In this document: piece by piece, positions 23,801 to 35,052 of the stretch
Layout: each line of letters starts with the position of its first letter
Position numbering within the stretch: the first letter of the stretch is position 1
Origin: Acanthosepion pharaonis
Taxonomy: Eukaryota; Mollusca; Cephalopoda; Sepiida; Sepiidae
Length of the DNA stretch: 64,000 bases
NCBI GenBank assembly: GCA_903632075.3
Contig: CAHIKZ030003452.1
Span: 1-64,000, forward strand
Direction of reading: 5' to 3'
Program-made: the position numbers and the translations under genes
The notes under the pieces: generated by a model
What the model was told of the DNA's origin: nothing
The model's input: the letters and a program-made list of their open reading frames with translations, nothing else
The model's database searches: none

Positions 23801-24152
23801 TTACACTAATTTCAAGCTAGGTGCACTTCCTTGATTCTGTTAGTGCTCCTACCGACATACTTCGGGGCCCGATTTTACACTCAAAGGGTACATTCTGGAT
23901 CAACCTACTGAAGCACTTAGGTTTTTTGACATTCTGTAGTGACACCGAGTATGACAAAAACTTCGTCTATATCCCTTAGCCTGAATCCAGAATATACTGG
24001 CTCACCACAGATCGCCCGGTTCATACTCCTTTCACTCCCTTCAACTGCTCATCTCTTTTTCCTGTTTAGAAAGAAGTTCCCGACTCCTTTCTTCTTCTGG
24101 GGCTGTAAGAGTGATGCTGTCATGAATTTGTTGTGATAGATGTGAAGGGTGA

Positions 24153-24578
24153 CTACGTCTCTTCATAACGGGTTGGCGGTTTACTGTTTGCTGCTTCCGG
24201 ACTGGTAGTTAGGAGCCTGAAATGACGTTTAAACAGGCTCCTTTGATCAACGGTTGCATAATATCGGTGTTCTTGCAGTGCCATCTCACGTATGGAAGGG
24301 TGTCTCTGCATGCACCTACAGCGGGCAACCCCGAGGCCAGAGTATATTGCAGTTTGCACCAATTCCCAGACTAAACATGTTACATTAGAGGACCGACTGC
24401 TACTACTATTCTCGGCCTTTTCTTTACCCAAATAACGCACCATGACGGTCCTTTCCTTAATCCTCCCTATATACAGTATTTTCTCTGTTTCGCATTCTGT
24501 AACCTCACTGTTACTAGTGGCATTACCACCTTTCTTGGGGTGAAATGCAAATTTAAATGCAATGTCAATCGCCATCAT
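24153..24578 (-). CDS. Unrecognised 141-residue open frame, doubtful
   Basis: The longest frame in this part that is not low-complexity. Its first ~60 residues lie in the 165-bp tandem repeat beginning near 24400, and the other units of that repeat carry stops in the same frame, which argues against a conserved protein. The rest has a cluster of Ser, Cys and Arg but no signal peptide, membrane segment or motif that I can name. It may be part of an unknown transposable element. Confidence 0.15.
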   Translation of the reverse strand: MMAIDIAFKFAFHPKKGGNATSNSEVTECETEKILYIGRIKERTVMVRYLGKEKAENSSSSRSSNVTCLVWELVQTAIYSGLGVARCRCMQRHPSIREMALQEHRYYATVDQRSLFKRHFRLLTTSPEAANSKPPTRYEET

Positions 24579-24890
24579 CTATCTTATTGAATCCTGTCCA
24601 TCTTTTGTCCCCTCCTCAATCCTCCCTATACTCAGTCTTTTCTCTCACTTTCACTCCCTGTAAACCCCTGCGTACTAGTGGCATTCCGATCTTGCTTGGG
24701 GTGAAATGATTAACAAAATTTAAATGCACACTCAATCACCATCTTCTACCATATTGAATCCCGCTCATCTTTTGTCTTTTCCTGAATCCACCTTATACTC
24801 GGTCTTTTCTTTCATTTCACTCACTGTAAACCCCTGCGTACTAGTAGCATTTCCGCCTTGCTTGGGGTGAAATGATTAACAAAATTAGTC
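24390..24890. repeat. ~165-bp tandem repeat, 3 copies
   Basis: Landmark 'cttggggtgaaatg' near 24534, 24696 and 24860; units share 'ctgtaaacccctgcgtacta' and 'tactcggtcttttctttcat'. Confidence 0.85.
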
Positions 24891-25089
24891 CACATAAGGG
24901 CATTGTCAATTATCTTACCAGTGACAAAAATACAACACCTGTTGACAGCAATATTTGGTTAGGAACCACAAATATAATCCGATTAAAAGATTATACTAAA
25001 CTCCATCCAATACATGGCTTGAAAGCCACTCAACGTAGAGAGTTACAGTTAAAAAGGGTCATGATGAATGACGTGTGTGATATAAATGA

Positions 25090-26215
25090 AAGCTGGGGTG
25101 GTAGGAAGTGAAGATTATGAGGATAGATAACGATTTACCCTTAACTTGAAGAGGTTAAGATTGTAGTGTAGAGGGTTACTGTTAAACTGATTATGATGAA
25201 TGACGTGAGTGATATGAATCGAGGAGGAGGCTGAAAGTGAAGATTATGAGGATAAGGAGGATAGATAAAAATTGACCCTTGATTTGAATAGGTTAAGATT
25301 GCAGTGTAGAGGTTTACTGTTAAACTGATTATGATGAATGACGTGAGTGACATGAATCGAGGAGGAGGCTGAAAGTGAAGATTATGAGGATAAGGAGGAT
25401 AGATAAAAAGAGGTAAGATGAGGTGTTAGGAAGTAAAGTTTATAAGAGTACGGAAGATATATAACAATTGACCCTTGACCTGTATGAACAAGTTAAGATT
25501 GTAATGTAGAGGGTTACTGTTGAAATGGTTTTGATGAATAACGTGTGATATGAAAATAGCGATTACGAGGTTAAGAGGGATAGATAAAGACTCACTTGAA
25601 GAGGCCAATACTAACAAATTTATACTAGGGTTAATCGTACAAAGCTCCATAGCCACTCAAGATAGAGCGTTACTGTTAAAAACATTATGATCAATAAGGC
25701 CAATGATGTAAGAAGAGGTGATAGGAAGTGAAGATCATGAAGATAGGAAGGATAGATAACGATTGACCTTTAAGAGGTTAAGATTGTAGTGTAGAGGGTT
25801 ACTGCCAAATTATTATGATGAATAAGGTGTGTGATATGAATGGAAGAGAGAGTGGTAGGAAGTGAAGATTATGAGGATAAGGAGAATAGATAACAAGTGA
25901 CCTTTGACTTGAACAGGTTAAGATTGCAATGTAGAGGGTTACTGTGAAAATGGTTATGAAAAATCAGGCGTGTGATATGATTTGAAGAGTGGGTGGTAGG
26001 ACGTGAAGATTATGAGGAGAAGGAGGACAGATAACGATTGACCTTTGACTTGAAGATGTTAAGATTTCAGTGTCGAGGGCTACTGTCAAAATGGTTATGA
26101 TGAATGAGGTGTGTCATATGAATGAAAGAATAGGCGGTAGGGAGTGTTGATTATGAGGATAAGGAGGATAGATAACGACATACCCATGACTTGAAGCGGT
26201 TAAATTGTAGAAAGT
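25090..26215 (-). repeat. Tandem array of a LINE 3' end, ~9 units of ~135 bp
   Basis: The unit in plus notation contains 'gattatgaggataaggagga', 'tagataacgattgacccttg', 'acttgaagaggttaagattg' and 'tagtgtagagggttactgtt'. Read on the minus strand it encodes 'LHYNLNLFKSRVNRYL', the last block of a CR1/jockey-type LINE protein, plus its 3' tail. Unit lengths vary slightly and the frame is broken in most copies. See 38780-39740 for the same block in a more upstream context. Confidence 0.85.
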
Positions 26216-26279
26216 TTCATTTCCAACCTCAGTTTTGTTTATTCCTTTTTCAGTAACCCTTTCTAGGTTACGACAACTA

Positions 26280-28220
26280 TGAAAATGCATCGGAAATGAT
26301 CGGAAATGATTTTTTGCTATAAAATGCAATTACATAAAATGATTTTTAAATGATTTTATGAAAATGCATTTCAATGATTTTTACTATGAAAATGCATTGG
26401 AAATGATGATTTTTACTATGAAAATGCATTGGTCAAAATTTTTGACTATAAAAAAAATATTTTGTTTTTACCATGAAAAATTGGCCAATGATTTTTACTA
26501 TGAAAATGCATTCGAAATGATTTTTTGCTATAAAATGCATTGCCCAATGATTTTTACTATGAAAATGCATATAATGAAATGCATTTTACTATGAAAAAAA
26601 ATGGAAATTTTTTACTATGAAAAAAATGATTTTTACTATAAAATGCATTGAAATGATTTTTGCTATGAAAATGCATTTTACTATGAAAATTTTTTACTAT
26701 GAAAATGCATTGCCCAATGATTTTACTATGAAAATGCATGGAAATGATTTTTCTATGAAAATGAAATGATTTTTGAAAATATAAAAATGCATGAAAATTG
26801 GAAATGATGATTTTTGAACTATAATGAAAATGCATTGGAATGATTTTTTTTTAAATGATTTTGAAAATGCATTGCAAATGATTTTACTATAAAAATGCAT
26901 TGAAAACAATGATTTTTTTGAAAACTGCCCAATGATTGAAAATGCATTTCATTAACAAAACTTAAAAAATGATTTTTACTATGAAAATGCAATGAAAAAA
27001 AAATTTTTACTATGAAAATGCATTAGCCAATGATTTTACTAAAATGATTTTTTATTGAAAATGATGATTTTTTTGCATTTTTTACTATGAAAAAAATGCA
27101 TTGTGATTTTTACTATGAAAATGCATTTGATTTGCAAAATGATTTTTACTATGAAAATCATTGAAATGATTTTATGAAAATGCATTGAAAATGCATTACT
27201 ATAAAAATGATTGGAAATTTTTACTATGAAAATGCATTGGAAATGATTTTTTACTATAAAATTTTTACTATGCAAATGCATTGAAGATTTTTACTATTTT
27301 TACTAAAAATGCATTGGAAATTTTTGATTTTTTGACTATAAAATGCATTGAAAATTCTGAAATTATTTTACCATGAAAATGATTTTTTATTTTTATGAAA
27401 ATGCATTGGAAATGATTTTTACTATGAAAATGCATTAAATGATTTTTAAATAAAAATTTTTACTATAAAAATTCATTGGAAATGATTTTTACTATGAAAA
27501 TGCATTGGAAATGATTGAAATGAACTATGAAATGAATATTTTTACTATGAAAATATTGCCCAATTTTTTTACTATGAAAATGCATTTTACTAGAAGAAAA
27601 ATGATTTTTACTATGAAAATGCATTGGAAATGATTTTACTATAAAATGCATTGTTTTGATTTTACTATGAAAATGAAAATTTTTTTACTATGAAAATGCA
27701 TTTTTTGGGATATGAAAAATGATTTTTACTATGAAAAATGCATTTACTATGAAAATGATTTTTTTACTATGAAAATGCATTGGAAATGATTTTACTATGA
27801 AAATTCATTGCCCAATGATTTTACTATGAAAATTCAAAAAATTTTTACGATGAAAATGCATTGGAAATGATTTTTACTATGAAAATGCATTGGAAATGAT
27901 TTTTACTATGAAAATGCATTGGAAATGATTTTTACTATAAAATGCATTGCCAAATGATTTTTACTATGAAAATGCATTTGGAAATGATTTTTACTATGAA
28001 AATGCATTGGAAATGATTTTTTTTATAAAAAATGCATTGCCAATGATTTTACTTTTTAAAAATGATTTTTTACTATGAAAATTCATTGGAAATGATCTTA
28101 ATATGAAAATTCATTGGAAATTATTTTACCATGAAAATGCATTGACTAATGATTTTTACGATGAAAATGCATTGGAAATGATTTTACATTGAAAATGCAC
28201 TGGAAATAATTTTACTATGA
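26280..28220. repeat. ~29-30-bp minisatellite, ~65 copies (1.9 kb)
   Basis: Unit: 'gatttttactatgaaaatgc' + 'attggaaat'. Copies are very irregular in the middle and regular at 27840-28010. Frames of 60-92 residues on either strand translate the repeat. A single similar unit occurs at about 57806-57838. Confidence 0.95.
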
Positions 28221-28379
28221 ACGGCAATTGTGCGACAATAACATTAAACTACTTTACGTCCACAGGAATCTTTTAGTCATTGATTTTACGCGGTTCAGAG
28301 AATAGCAGTGTATTTTACGCCGCTTAAGTGAAGGATTACTACATGTTCTAGTGGAGGATGATTTATTTTCCAGTCTGCA

Positions 28380-29160
28380 GCCTCTTATCCAGGGACGCAA
28401 CACTGCAAGCCTAAAGCGATTCCGTCGCTATATCCATGGCAAATGTTCAGATGAGTTTAGACTGTTGTGAGATGGGTTGGGTTCACCATACCGATCGACA
28501 CATGTGTTACGTCGGTTATGGCCATGGCTATTCTGTCTATTACGAGAGGAACCCGCGGGATAGGAGCTTGCTAGCTCGAACGGGTGTCAGTACCATGCTG
28601 CTCACGAAAGCCTCTAAGCCTGAACCGTGACCGTCACCATATTACGAAAGGCGTCTCTTTTCGTGTCGCTGGTCGCTGTTAGGTGTGGAAGTGCTTATCG
28701 GTGTCGTCGCTGCTCCTTCGGCTGTTATGGCTTCGCATGAGGCAAAGTCCGCGAACGGGTCTTCCGATTTAACATCGGTCGCCGTCTTGTTTCAAAACCC
28801 CCACCCCACCTGAGACGACAGATCGCTCGGAGTCCACCAGTTAAGACATTGACACCTAGAGCACGCTCTGCCACTTCCACGGAGTCGAATCACTCTCATT
28901 TCCTCCGTGTTCCAAATCTATGGAGATATACGGCTGATAGGGCTAGTCAAGACGCTTGCATAAGTCCTTAACTGAACATTACAGTCTTAACCTCTTCAAG
29001 TATCGAGTCAATTACTATCTATCCCCCTTATCCTCATAAACTCTCCCTTTTTCACTCATAACATACACCTCATTAATCATAACCATTTTGGCAATAGCCC
29101 TGTGCACTACAATCTTAACCTCTTCGAGTCAAGGGTTAACTGCTGTTTATCATCTATGGT
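28380..29160 (+). pseudogene. LINE RT C-terminal fragment interrupted by an rRNA-like segment
   Basis: 28380-28455 encodes 'LQPLIQGRNTASLKRFRRYI' followed by HGKCSDEF, typical of the post-RT region of CR1/jockey LINEs. The match then stops at a stretch resembling large-subunit rRNA (28453-28620). Later 'YSLNLFKYRVNYYL' (28980-29020) and 'YNLNLFESRVNCCL' (29108-29150) are two tandem copies of the LINE C-terminus. The frame is broken throughout. Confidence 0.7.
28453..28620 (+). rRNA. Large-subunit rRNA 3'-region-like fragment, diverged and truncated
   Basis: Three universally conserved LSU blocks occur in the right order and at about the right spacing: 'gagtttagactgttgtgaga' with 'tgggttgg' (28453-28480; LSU has ggtttagaccgtcgtgagac), the sarcin-ricin loop 'tacgagaggaacc' (28541-28553), and 'gcctctaagcctgaa' (28610-28624). 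The distance from the first block to the sarcin-ricin loop (about 70) is normal, but the following helix region is about 20 bases short and intervening sequence is not recognisable. It is too short and diverged to be a working gene. It may be an rRNA-derived retroposon or an rRNA fragment captured by a LINE. Confidence 0.5.
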
Positions 29161-29164
29161 GAAA

Positions 29165-29895
29165 ATGAATTTGGTGAGCCGAGTTCAAGTTCCATCCCCG
29201 GATGTTGGGTTCACTAACGTTTTAAGCAAAAACATGTTTTCTTCTAAGATTAATTTTATTCCACACTTAATTAAACGTTACAATTTTTTTTTTTTTAACC
29301 ATTTTAAAATTCTGGCTAGATATCTTCTCTCCTCGGATTCTTTGACCATAGCCCTCAACAGCTTCCTTTTTCTTTAATATCTGTAAACAGTGCATTTCCA
29401 TCACATTTACTAGCCTAGAAGCCGTACTTCGGGCGGGCTTTAGGCTAGCTCCTGCGGAGAACTTTTGGGCTTTTGACCTTTTACCTTCAGTGTCCTATGT
29501 ACGTAAAAGTTATAAGAATTTAGAAATAATAAAATTATTTTATCTTTATTCACACCTTAATTCGGCATAATCTTTCTTCGTATACACAACCAATCTACGT
29601 AGTTTGTTTATATTTATTTTGCGCGCAATTTTGATTTTCTTTTAAAATCCTCATGATCCCTTCCTATAAAGTCACTCTTAAAAGACATTAGGGAACACGA
29701 ATTGTGTAATATTTCGAATACGTCACAGTACGTGTGCTAGAAAAGGAGAAAAAAAAACATGAGCAACGTACCGTGCCGCGCTTAAGTTATAATTACCGTT
29801 TAATTAGACGATATAAATTGCGACGAAAAGGGAAATTAAAATTAAACCTTTTTTAAAAGAAGAGTTTTTTAACCTTTCCCTCTGTTCTATATTTA
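29165..29895. other. Spacer with an RTE-LINE tail remnant
   Basis: At about 29336-29370 'atagccctcaacagcttcct' is the reverse complement of the RTE-type LINE tail seen at 32085. Otherwise AT-rich and unassigned. Confidence 0.4.
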
Positions 29896-29896
29896 A

Positions 29897-30316
29897 ATTT
29901 AACTTTAAGTGAGTTATTTATTTATTTTTTAATGACATATTTTTAATGGCATATTTTAATGACATTTTTTAATGACGTATTTTTTAATGACATATAACTA
30001 AAGTAGTTATGACCGGTTACTAAAAGTTGTTTATGTTCCGCCGAGATCGAAAAACAGACGGACGGACGGACGGACACACGTACACTGCGCTTTACTTATA
30101 TAGATGTTATCATTAACTTTAAGTGAGTTATTTATTTATTTATTTTTTAATGACAAATTTTTAATGGCATATTTTTTAATGTCATATTTTTTAATGACAT
30201 ATAACTACAGTAGTTATGACCGGTTACTACAGGTTGTTTATGTTTCGCCGAGATCGAAAAACAGACGGGCGGACGGACGTACACTGCCCTTTACTTATAT
30301 ACATATTATCATTTAC
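29897..30316. repeat. ~210-bp tandem duplication
   Basis: Both units start 'taactttaagtgagttattt' (29899, 30114) and share 'gttatgaccggttactaa', 'gccgagatcgaaaaacagac', a (GGAC)n run and 'ctttacttatata'. The first unit has more GGAC copies. Confidence 0.85.
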
Positions 30317-30439
30317 CTTCCCGGTTTTGATTACAGAGTTTTTCTTCTCCTGAAGTGGTTAACAACCAATGCTAGAGAACCTAGTCTACACTTTTTTTTT
30401 TAATTTACGCTCATACAGCATTTTCCTAAAAAAAAAATG

Positions 30440-30760
30440 CTCCTTTTTTTTTACAGTGAGTAGAAGGCTGTGAGGCCACTCAAGGCAGAGGGTTACAGTG
30501 TAAGAGGCAGTTTATGCGGATAGGAAGGGAAGATGACGGTTAACCCTAAGATTGTAGTCATCGGTGAAACATCCACTTGGGAAACGGCTCCACAGAGCAG
30601 TTGTTTGCGGAAATAAGCTATTCGAGTGGAAGTTAGTCTCACTAAAGGAATACAGAAATGATTTTGCTAAAATAGGAAGGGCGGGGCGGCTCCTGGTCGT
30701 AATGGTGAGAACTGGCGGGACCAAGGAATGCAGTTTTTCCGAGCACTATCCATAGAAGTA
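30440..30760 (-). pseudogene. LINE RT C-terminal fragment (CR1/jockey-like)
   Basis: The minus-strand frame 30724-30512 has 'FPQTTALWSRFPSGCF' and 'DDYNLRVNRHL', equivalent to the FFPRTARLWN...CFP...YNLN..KSRVNRYL block. A few residues are missing between YNL and RVN, and nothing of the RT domain remains. Confidence 0.7.
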
Positions 30761-31029
30761 GCGATAAAGCAGTGATAAGCTTGGAGGGTGGAAAATAATT
30801 TGTCACCTATAAGGACTCTGAGACGCTTTTGGACTATATCGACACTGGGGGCTTTCCTGCTGTTTTTTCCGGAAAGAGGGCAGAGCAGGAGAATAGATGC
30901 TGTAGTATTTGTTCTACGCCGGAGACCTTCTCTCCTTCCTTGCGCCTCCGTTGCGTAATATCTGTTACGTAGCGGAGGTATGACCGGCTATGACTAGCTT
31001 AGGCACGCTTTAACCAGCTTTGACATGTT

Positions 31030-31370
31030 ACGGTTTTTTGTGTATATAATACATATAACTAGTGAGCGAGTCAGAATGACTTATTTCCCTTTATAGTCTA
31101 CCAATAGGAGATTAACCAATTAGGAGCCGCACAATACTGTATCCGCCGTGTATAAAGGCGGCCAATTTTTGTTTTTCCCACCGGAAGGACCAGAGGCAAC
31201 TTGTCCGGCGAACACGACAGAAGGAAGAACTACACTCTGCTGTGATATCCACTGCGAACCTAAAGTACGCTTTCCTACTGTCTCCGAAATATTCACTGCC
31301 AACCTCTGGGTTCTATACTCGAGGACGACCGTCATGAAAATGTCTAACATGACAAACTAAGACCAGCTTA
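31030..31370 (+). mobile_element. Dispersed repeat with CCAAT and TATA boxes (LTR/promoter-like), copy 1
   Basis: Shares with 39870-40110 an ordered block: 'gtgagc', 'atgact', 'ccaatag', 'ttaaccaat', then 'gtataaaggcggcca', and further on 'tattcactgccaacct'. The CCAAT motifs at 31101 and 31116 and TATAAA at 31151-31156 have promoter-like spacing of 30-50 bp. No gag or pol frame is attached, so a solo LTR or a promoter-bearing retroelement end is inference. Confidence 0.45.
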
Positions 31371-31374
31371 GACA

Positions 31375-32080
31375 GTAACCCGAGTATTTCTACACGTGTC
31401 TCCACGTTAAAAACCTTGTGTCACGACCTGACTCAGTTCAAGGTAAATCTCGGACTCCATCGACACTGGAAAGTGATGACTGGGCAGCTACCGCTCAAAT
31501 ATGAGAACAGTACGCCATTTTCGGCCCAATAAGAGACGCTCGAATGAGCGCTTCCCTCTTCAATGGCCAATAGCTATTTACCTACTTCTTCCTCATAATT
31601 TCACTTCCTTCAACCTCCTCTTCAATGATATCACACACGTCGCTCGGTAATCCTCTACCAGGAGTGGCTCTTAAGTCTTGCGTTGCGCGGAAAAGAAACT
31701 CTAATTTTATCTTAAATAAGAAATCCGGAAATAAAACCAAAAGGCAAAAATCAACGTCGTGGCGTATTTCCTTCTTTCGCTGAAGCACGTCAACCAAGAA
31801 CTTCGAGTGTGACTTCAAAAGGATGGGAATTAATGAATGTCATCCAGACTATCGCCGGCCATCAGTGGATGACGGTAAATAAGGGTGAGTGGAAAAGACA
31901 CTGAAATCTTTAGTGACATATTTCAGATTTGAGAGGCTTGACGACAATGAAGACAAGACTTGAACAAGGGAGAAACCGGATGTCTTTTGCGATGTTGAGT
32001 AAACAGGAGAGGCAGAAAAAAAACAGTAACTCTCATTTTAATAATCTAATGTCGATACCAACATAATTCATACATATTAC
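31375..32080. other. Spacer with LINE-tail scrap
   Basis: 31580-31645 resembles the LINE 3' tail at 23600 (cttcctcataatttcacttc). The minus-strand frame 31582-31818 is not recognised. Confidence 0.4.
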
Positions 32081-32084
32081 AGAA

Positions 32085-32680
32085 AAGGAAGCTGTGAAGA
32101 GCCATAGACGCGTACGCCCTAAAGTGATATGGCATTAAAAAATAAAATTGCAGTAAAATAATAGTGGTTTGAGATTTTGAAAATCATTCTGAGAATAATA
32201 CGCAGATAATAACGAAAAAGGAAGCTGTGGAGAACCGTGATCGCCTACGCTCTGAAGAGGTATGGCCTATCAAAAAATAGCATTTCAGTAAAGTAATAGT
32301 GGTTTGACCTACTGAAAATCATTCTGAGAATTATTCACGCTTGTTAAAGAAAAGGATGCTGTGAAGAGGCCGACGTCTAAAATTGACATGGCATTAAAAA
32401 TAACATTGCAGTAACATAATAGTCGTTTGAGCCTCAGAAAATAATTCTGAGAATAATTCATAGATAATTCGTAGATAATAAAGAAAAAGGAAGCTGTGGA
32501 GTGCCATGAATGCCTACGTCCTAATGGAACATGACATAAAAAGAAAAATAGCATGGTAGTTAAAATAACAGTGGTTTGAGCTCCTGAAATTCATCCGAAG
32601 AATAATTCACACATTAAAGAAGGAAGCTGTGGAGAGCCATGATTACCTCCGTCTTGAAGGGCATTGCATTTAAAGAAAAT
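32085..32680 (+). repeat. Tandem array of an RTE-type LINE 3' end, 5 units of ~135 bp
   Basis: Each unit starts 'aaaaaggaagctgtggagag' (about 32083, 32215, 32350, 32484, 32618) and continues with 'ccatgatcgcctacg', 'aagtaatagtggtttgag' and 'attctgagaataattca'. The first part encodes KKLWRTMIAHVLK-type residues, the C-terminus of the LINE at 40680-41995. Confidence 0.85.
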
Positions 32681-32779
32681 GTAATAGTCTTTGTGTGTTT
32701 GAATTGCTTAGATGATGCGTTGTCGATTGTTATATAATTGTTGAGGATTTAAGTCCTACTTTTTAATCATATCATCCCC

Positions 32780-33240
32780 TTGATTTTTGTAATCGTAGGA
32801 GGGGATCCGAATGCTGACGCCATATTGAATCTCCTTACACAAAGGTCTATAAATGGCAGTCATCAGCAATTCTGGTATAGTCCTACTTGTCCATTGTTTG
32901 ACATTGTTCAACTAGTTTTTGCGTTGGCGGCCTCTCCTACGTCCACCTTCAATGGTGCCTTGCATGATGGTCTTACACAAGCTGCCGTGCCTTGTAACGT
33001 GTCCAAACCACGCCATTTTTCTCCGTTTGACAGTGTCAGGAAGATGTTCCTGGTGTCCCAAAAGACTTTCAACACTTTTTCGCACAAACTCATTGTTTTT
33101 TGTTTTTTGTTTTTTTTTGTTGTTTTTTTTTCCCAATAGAAAATGCCAAGGATCTCATGCATTCAATCTTAAACGCTTGGATCCTTCTCTCTGTATCTGC
33201 TTACGCGATCATGTATCTTTCGATACATGACTGACGAGGC
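32780..33240 (-). pseudogene. RTE-like LINE C-terminal fragment
   Basis: The minus-strand frame around 33136-32912 contains 'EFVRKSVESLLGHQEHLPDT', 'VKRRKMAWFGHVTRHGSLCK' and 'GGRRRGRQRKN', and the reading continues to about 32790 as 'NWLNNVKQWTSRTIPELL'. These are the standard blocks downstream of the RT domain in endonuclease-reverse transcriptase LINEs of RTE type. A poly-T/A stretch (33086-33131) interrupts the upstream part, where 'KIECMRSLAFSIG' is still recognisable. Confidence 0.75.
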
Positions 33241-33276
33241 AAATTTTTTCCCGCAATAGGTTGCCATTTTTTTTTC

Positions 33277-33485
33277 TGAGGTAGACCAGTTGCCATTCAG
33301 GCAACTATAGAAGGCTAGAAAGCCCGGTCTGTCCTGCTATTTGCCCATAGCTGGAGGGAGAAGAACAGGATTCATACCTTTTCCAATGGTATTAGCACGT
33401 AAGTTAATGTAATGGATTCGACTGGAATTCGAACTCGACTCTCCGATTCCTCAACCCGAGCCACTATCCATTACTCCACTTGATC
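33277..33485 (-). mobile_element. tRNA-derived SINE, family A
   Basis: Minus strand: A-box region 'tggagtaatggatag' (33481-33467) and B-box 'gagttcgaattcc' (33439-33427), then the body with 'ccagctatgggcaaatagca' and 'ggacagaccggg'. It lies next to the left arm of the 33.5/36.9-kb inverted repeat. Confidence 0.85.
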
Positions 33486-33491
33486 ATAATA

Positions 33492-33690
33492 TAGGTACCT
33501 CCAAAGATTCGCTAAAAATGTGCATACATGATGAAAAATGGCTTCAGACTTAATAAAAACAAATGTTTTATCGTCAAATTTTTTATGTTATTATTAAGGA
33601 GATAGCCAAAGGATTTTTTAATTATTAAATTATATTTTTTAATATTTTTAGAACCTTCGAAAGTTGGGTTAAAATCTTCTTTATCTTGCG
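33492..33690. repeat. Left arm of a 3.4-kb inverted-repeat element
   Basis: Roughly three-quarters identical by eye to the reverse complement of 36690-36888: 'aggtacctccaa', 'attcgctaaaaa', 'cttaataaaaac' and 'tttatgttattattaag' occur in both in the same order. The outer boundary starts at 'ataggtacctcca'. Confidence 0.65.
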
Positions 33691-33699
33691 TCATAACAA

Positions 33700-34990
33700 A
33701 AAATTAGTAGGGGAAATTTTAGCGTTTTCTTTCGTTTTTTTTTTTTTTTGTTTTTTTTTTTTTGGGGGTTTTTTTGGCATAAAAGATTAAAACATATTGA
33801 TTTGGAAATACTTGCAACAATCAGATAATTGATTTTAATGAAACTATCAGGAATTCACAAATAAATGAAATCATTTTAAAAATGTTTCTTTTTTAGAAAA
33901 TCTTGATAAGTTACTTTTTACACGTGTTACCCACACCCTGCTTATTTAATTTAATGAAATTTCGAAAAATTTGTTTTTGCAGTGCTTAATGTTTATATTA
34001 ATTATAAGCACCAATCCTTGGAGAATTTAAATCATCAATTTCTTTATTGTCAAAGACCACAGTTACAGAAAATCGGCTCTGCATCGTAAAATAAAAAAAA
34101 TGAAATAAGCCTAAGACATTATTTAATTAGAACAGATTTTAATTGCTTTTATGAATAATTTGTATTATGGATACTGTTGTCATTAGGAATTTTTATAAGA
34201 ATTCTTTTCATTTTTTTAAAATTTTAGCTATAATAATTTATAAAGTTTTAAATCATTTAAAATTGTGTAATAATTTGTAGCGGTTACGTGATATTGTTAT
34301 TAAGTAAAATCTATATTTACTAATCACAAATGAAAAAGCTTACTACAATTCAGCGCCACCCATTATTTAAAAAAGAATTTTACATTCTTGTGTTTTTGCG
34401 TGTATGTGTGTGTGTGCAAAAACGTGCCAATTTTTGCAAATACGGACGTCCATACACGATATTATCAGAAAATAAGAACGGCAACTATAGTAAATTTAAA
34501 ATTTAGTGGTAATTTTCTAACATTTCCTCAACAAGCGTCTTCGTAAATAAAACTATAAAATCAAAGTAACTAAAATTGAATGAAATATTAGATTACTTAA
34601 AATATTTTCGCAAATTTTAAAATTTACTGGCTAGTTAAAAAAACATTATATAAAAAAGTCGTTCACGTTATATTCATAATGTAATTGTTACAGTAATTGT
34701 CCTCCTTCGAAAAAAATTACCAAACATCAGTCTCGAAAGAACGTTGTCAACACCTCATAAAACATCTCTATGATAAAAAAAATGCTTTTCTGCGATATTT
34801 TAATCAAAAACAAATGTTTCAAATCATTTGAATCAATTTAAATTCGTTTCGAAATACAGCAAAGTATTTTACTTATAGGAAATATTAAATTTAATCTATT
34901 TGCTTGAAATATAAACTAAAATAAAAGCTTCAAGGAAGATTTTTCATTTTTAAAAATGCATTTCAAAACTCTAGGTATCGTTTTTCATAA
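33700..34990. other. AT-rich spacer, nothing recognised
   Basis: Starts with T/G homopolymer runs (33738-33775). No frame above noise and no repeat unit. Confidence 0.55.
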
Positions 34991-34994
34991 ATAG

Positions 34995-34996
<2 letters not shown>

Positions 34997-35042
<46 letters not shown>
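34997..35042. repeat. (AT)n microsatellite
   Basis: About 23 AT units, directly outside the putative mariner terminus. Confidence 0.95.

Positions 35043-35049
<7 letters not shown>

Positions 35050-35052
<3 letters not shown>

Noticed and set aside
24153..24578. A host gene of 141 residues
   Set aside because: Kept only as a doubtful feature: part lies in a tandem repeat whose other units have stops in this frame and no domain is recognisable.
26280..28220. Regular ~30-bp repeats that could suggest a CRISPR array (also 37800-38715 and 9440-9935)
   Set aside because: Units are head to tail without unique spacers, there are no cas genes, and the surroundings are eukaryotic.
28436..28630. 64-residue plus-strand frame as a small protein
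   Set aside because: It coincides with the rRNA-like segment, whose conserved RNA blocks explain the sequence better.
31120..31350. Minus-strand frame of 76 residues and plus-strand frame of 70 residues as genes
   Set aside because: They lie in the CCAAT/TATA repeat, and the second copy of that repeat does not keep either frame.
32780..33139. 119-residue plus-strand frame
   Set aside because: The minus strand carries clear RTE-LINE blocks (RRKMAWFGHV, GGRRRGRQRKN); the plus frame is their antisense.
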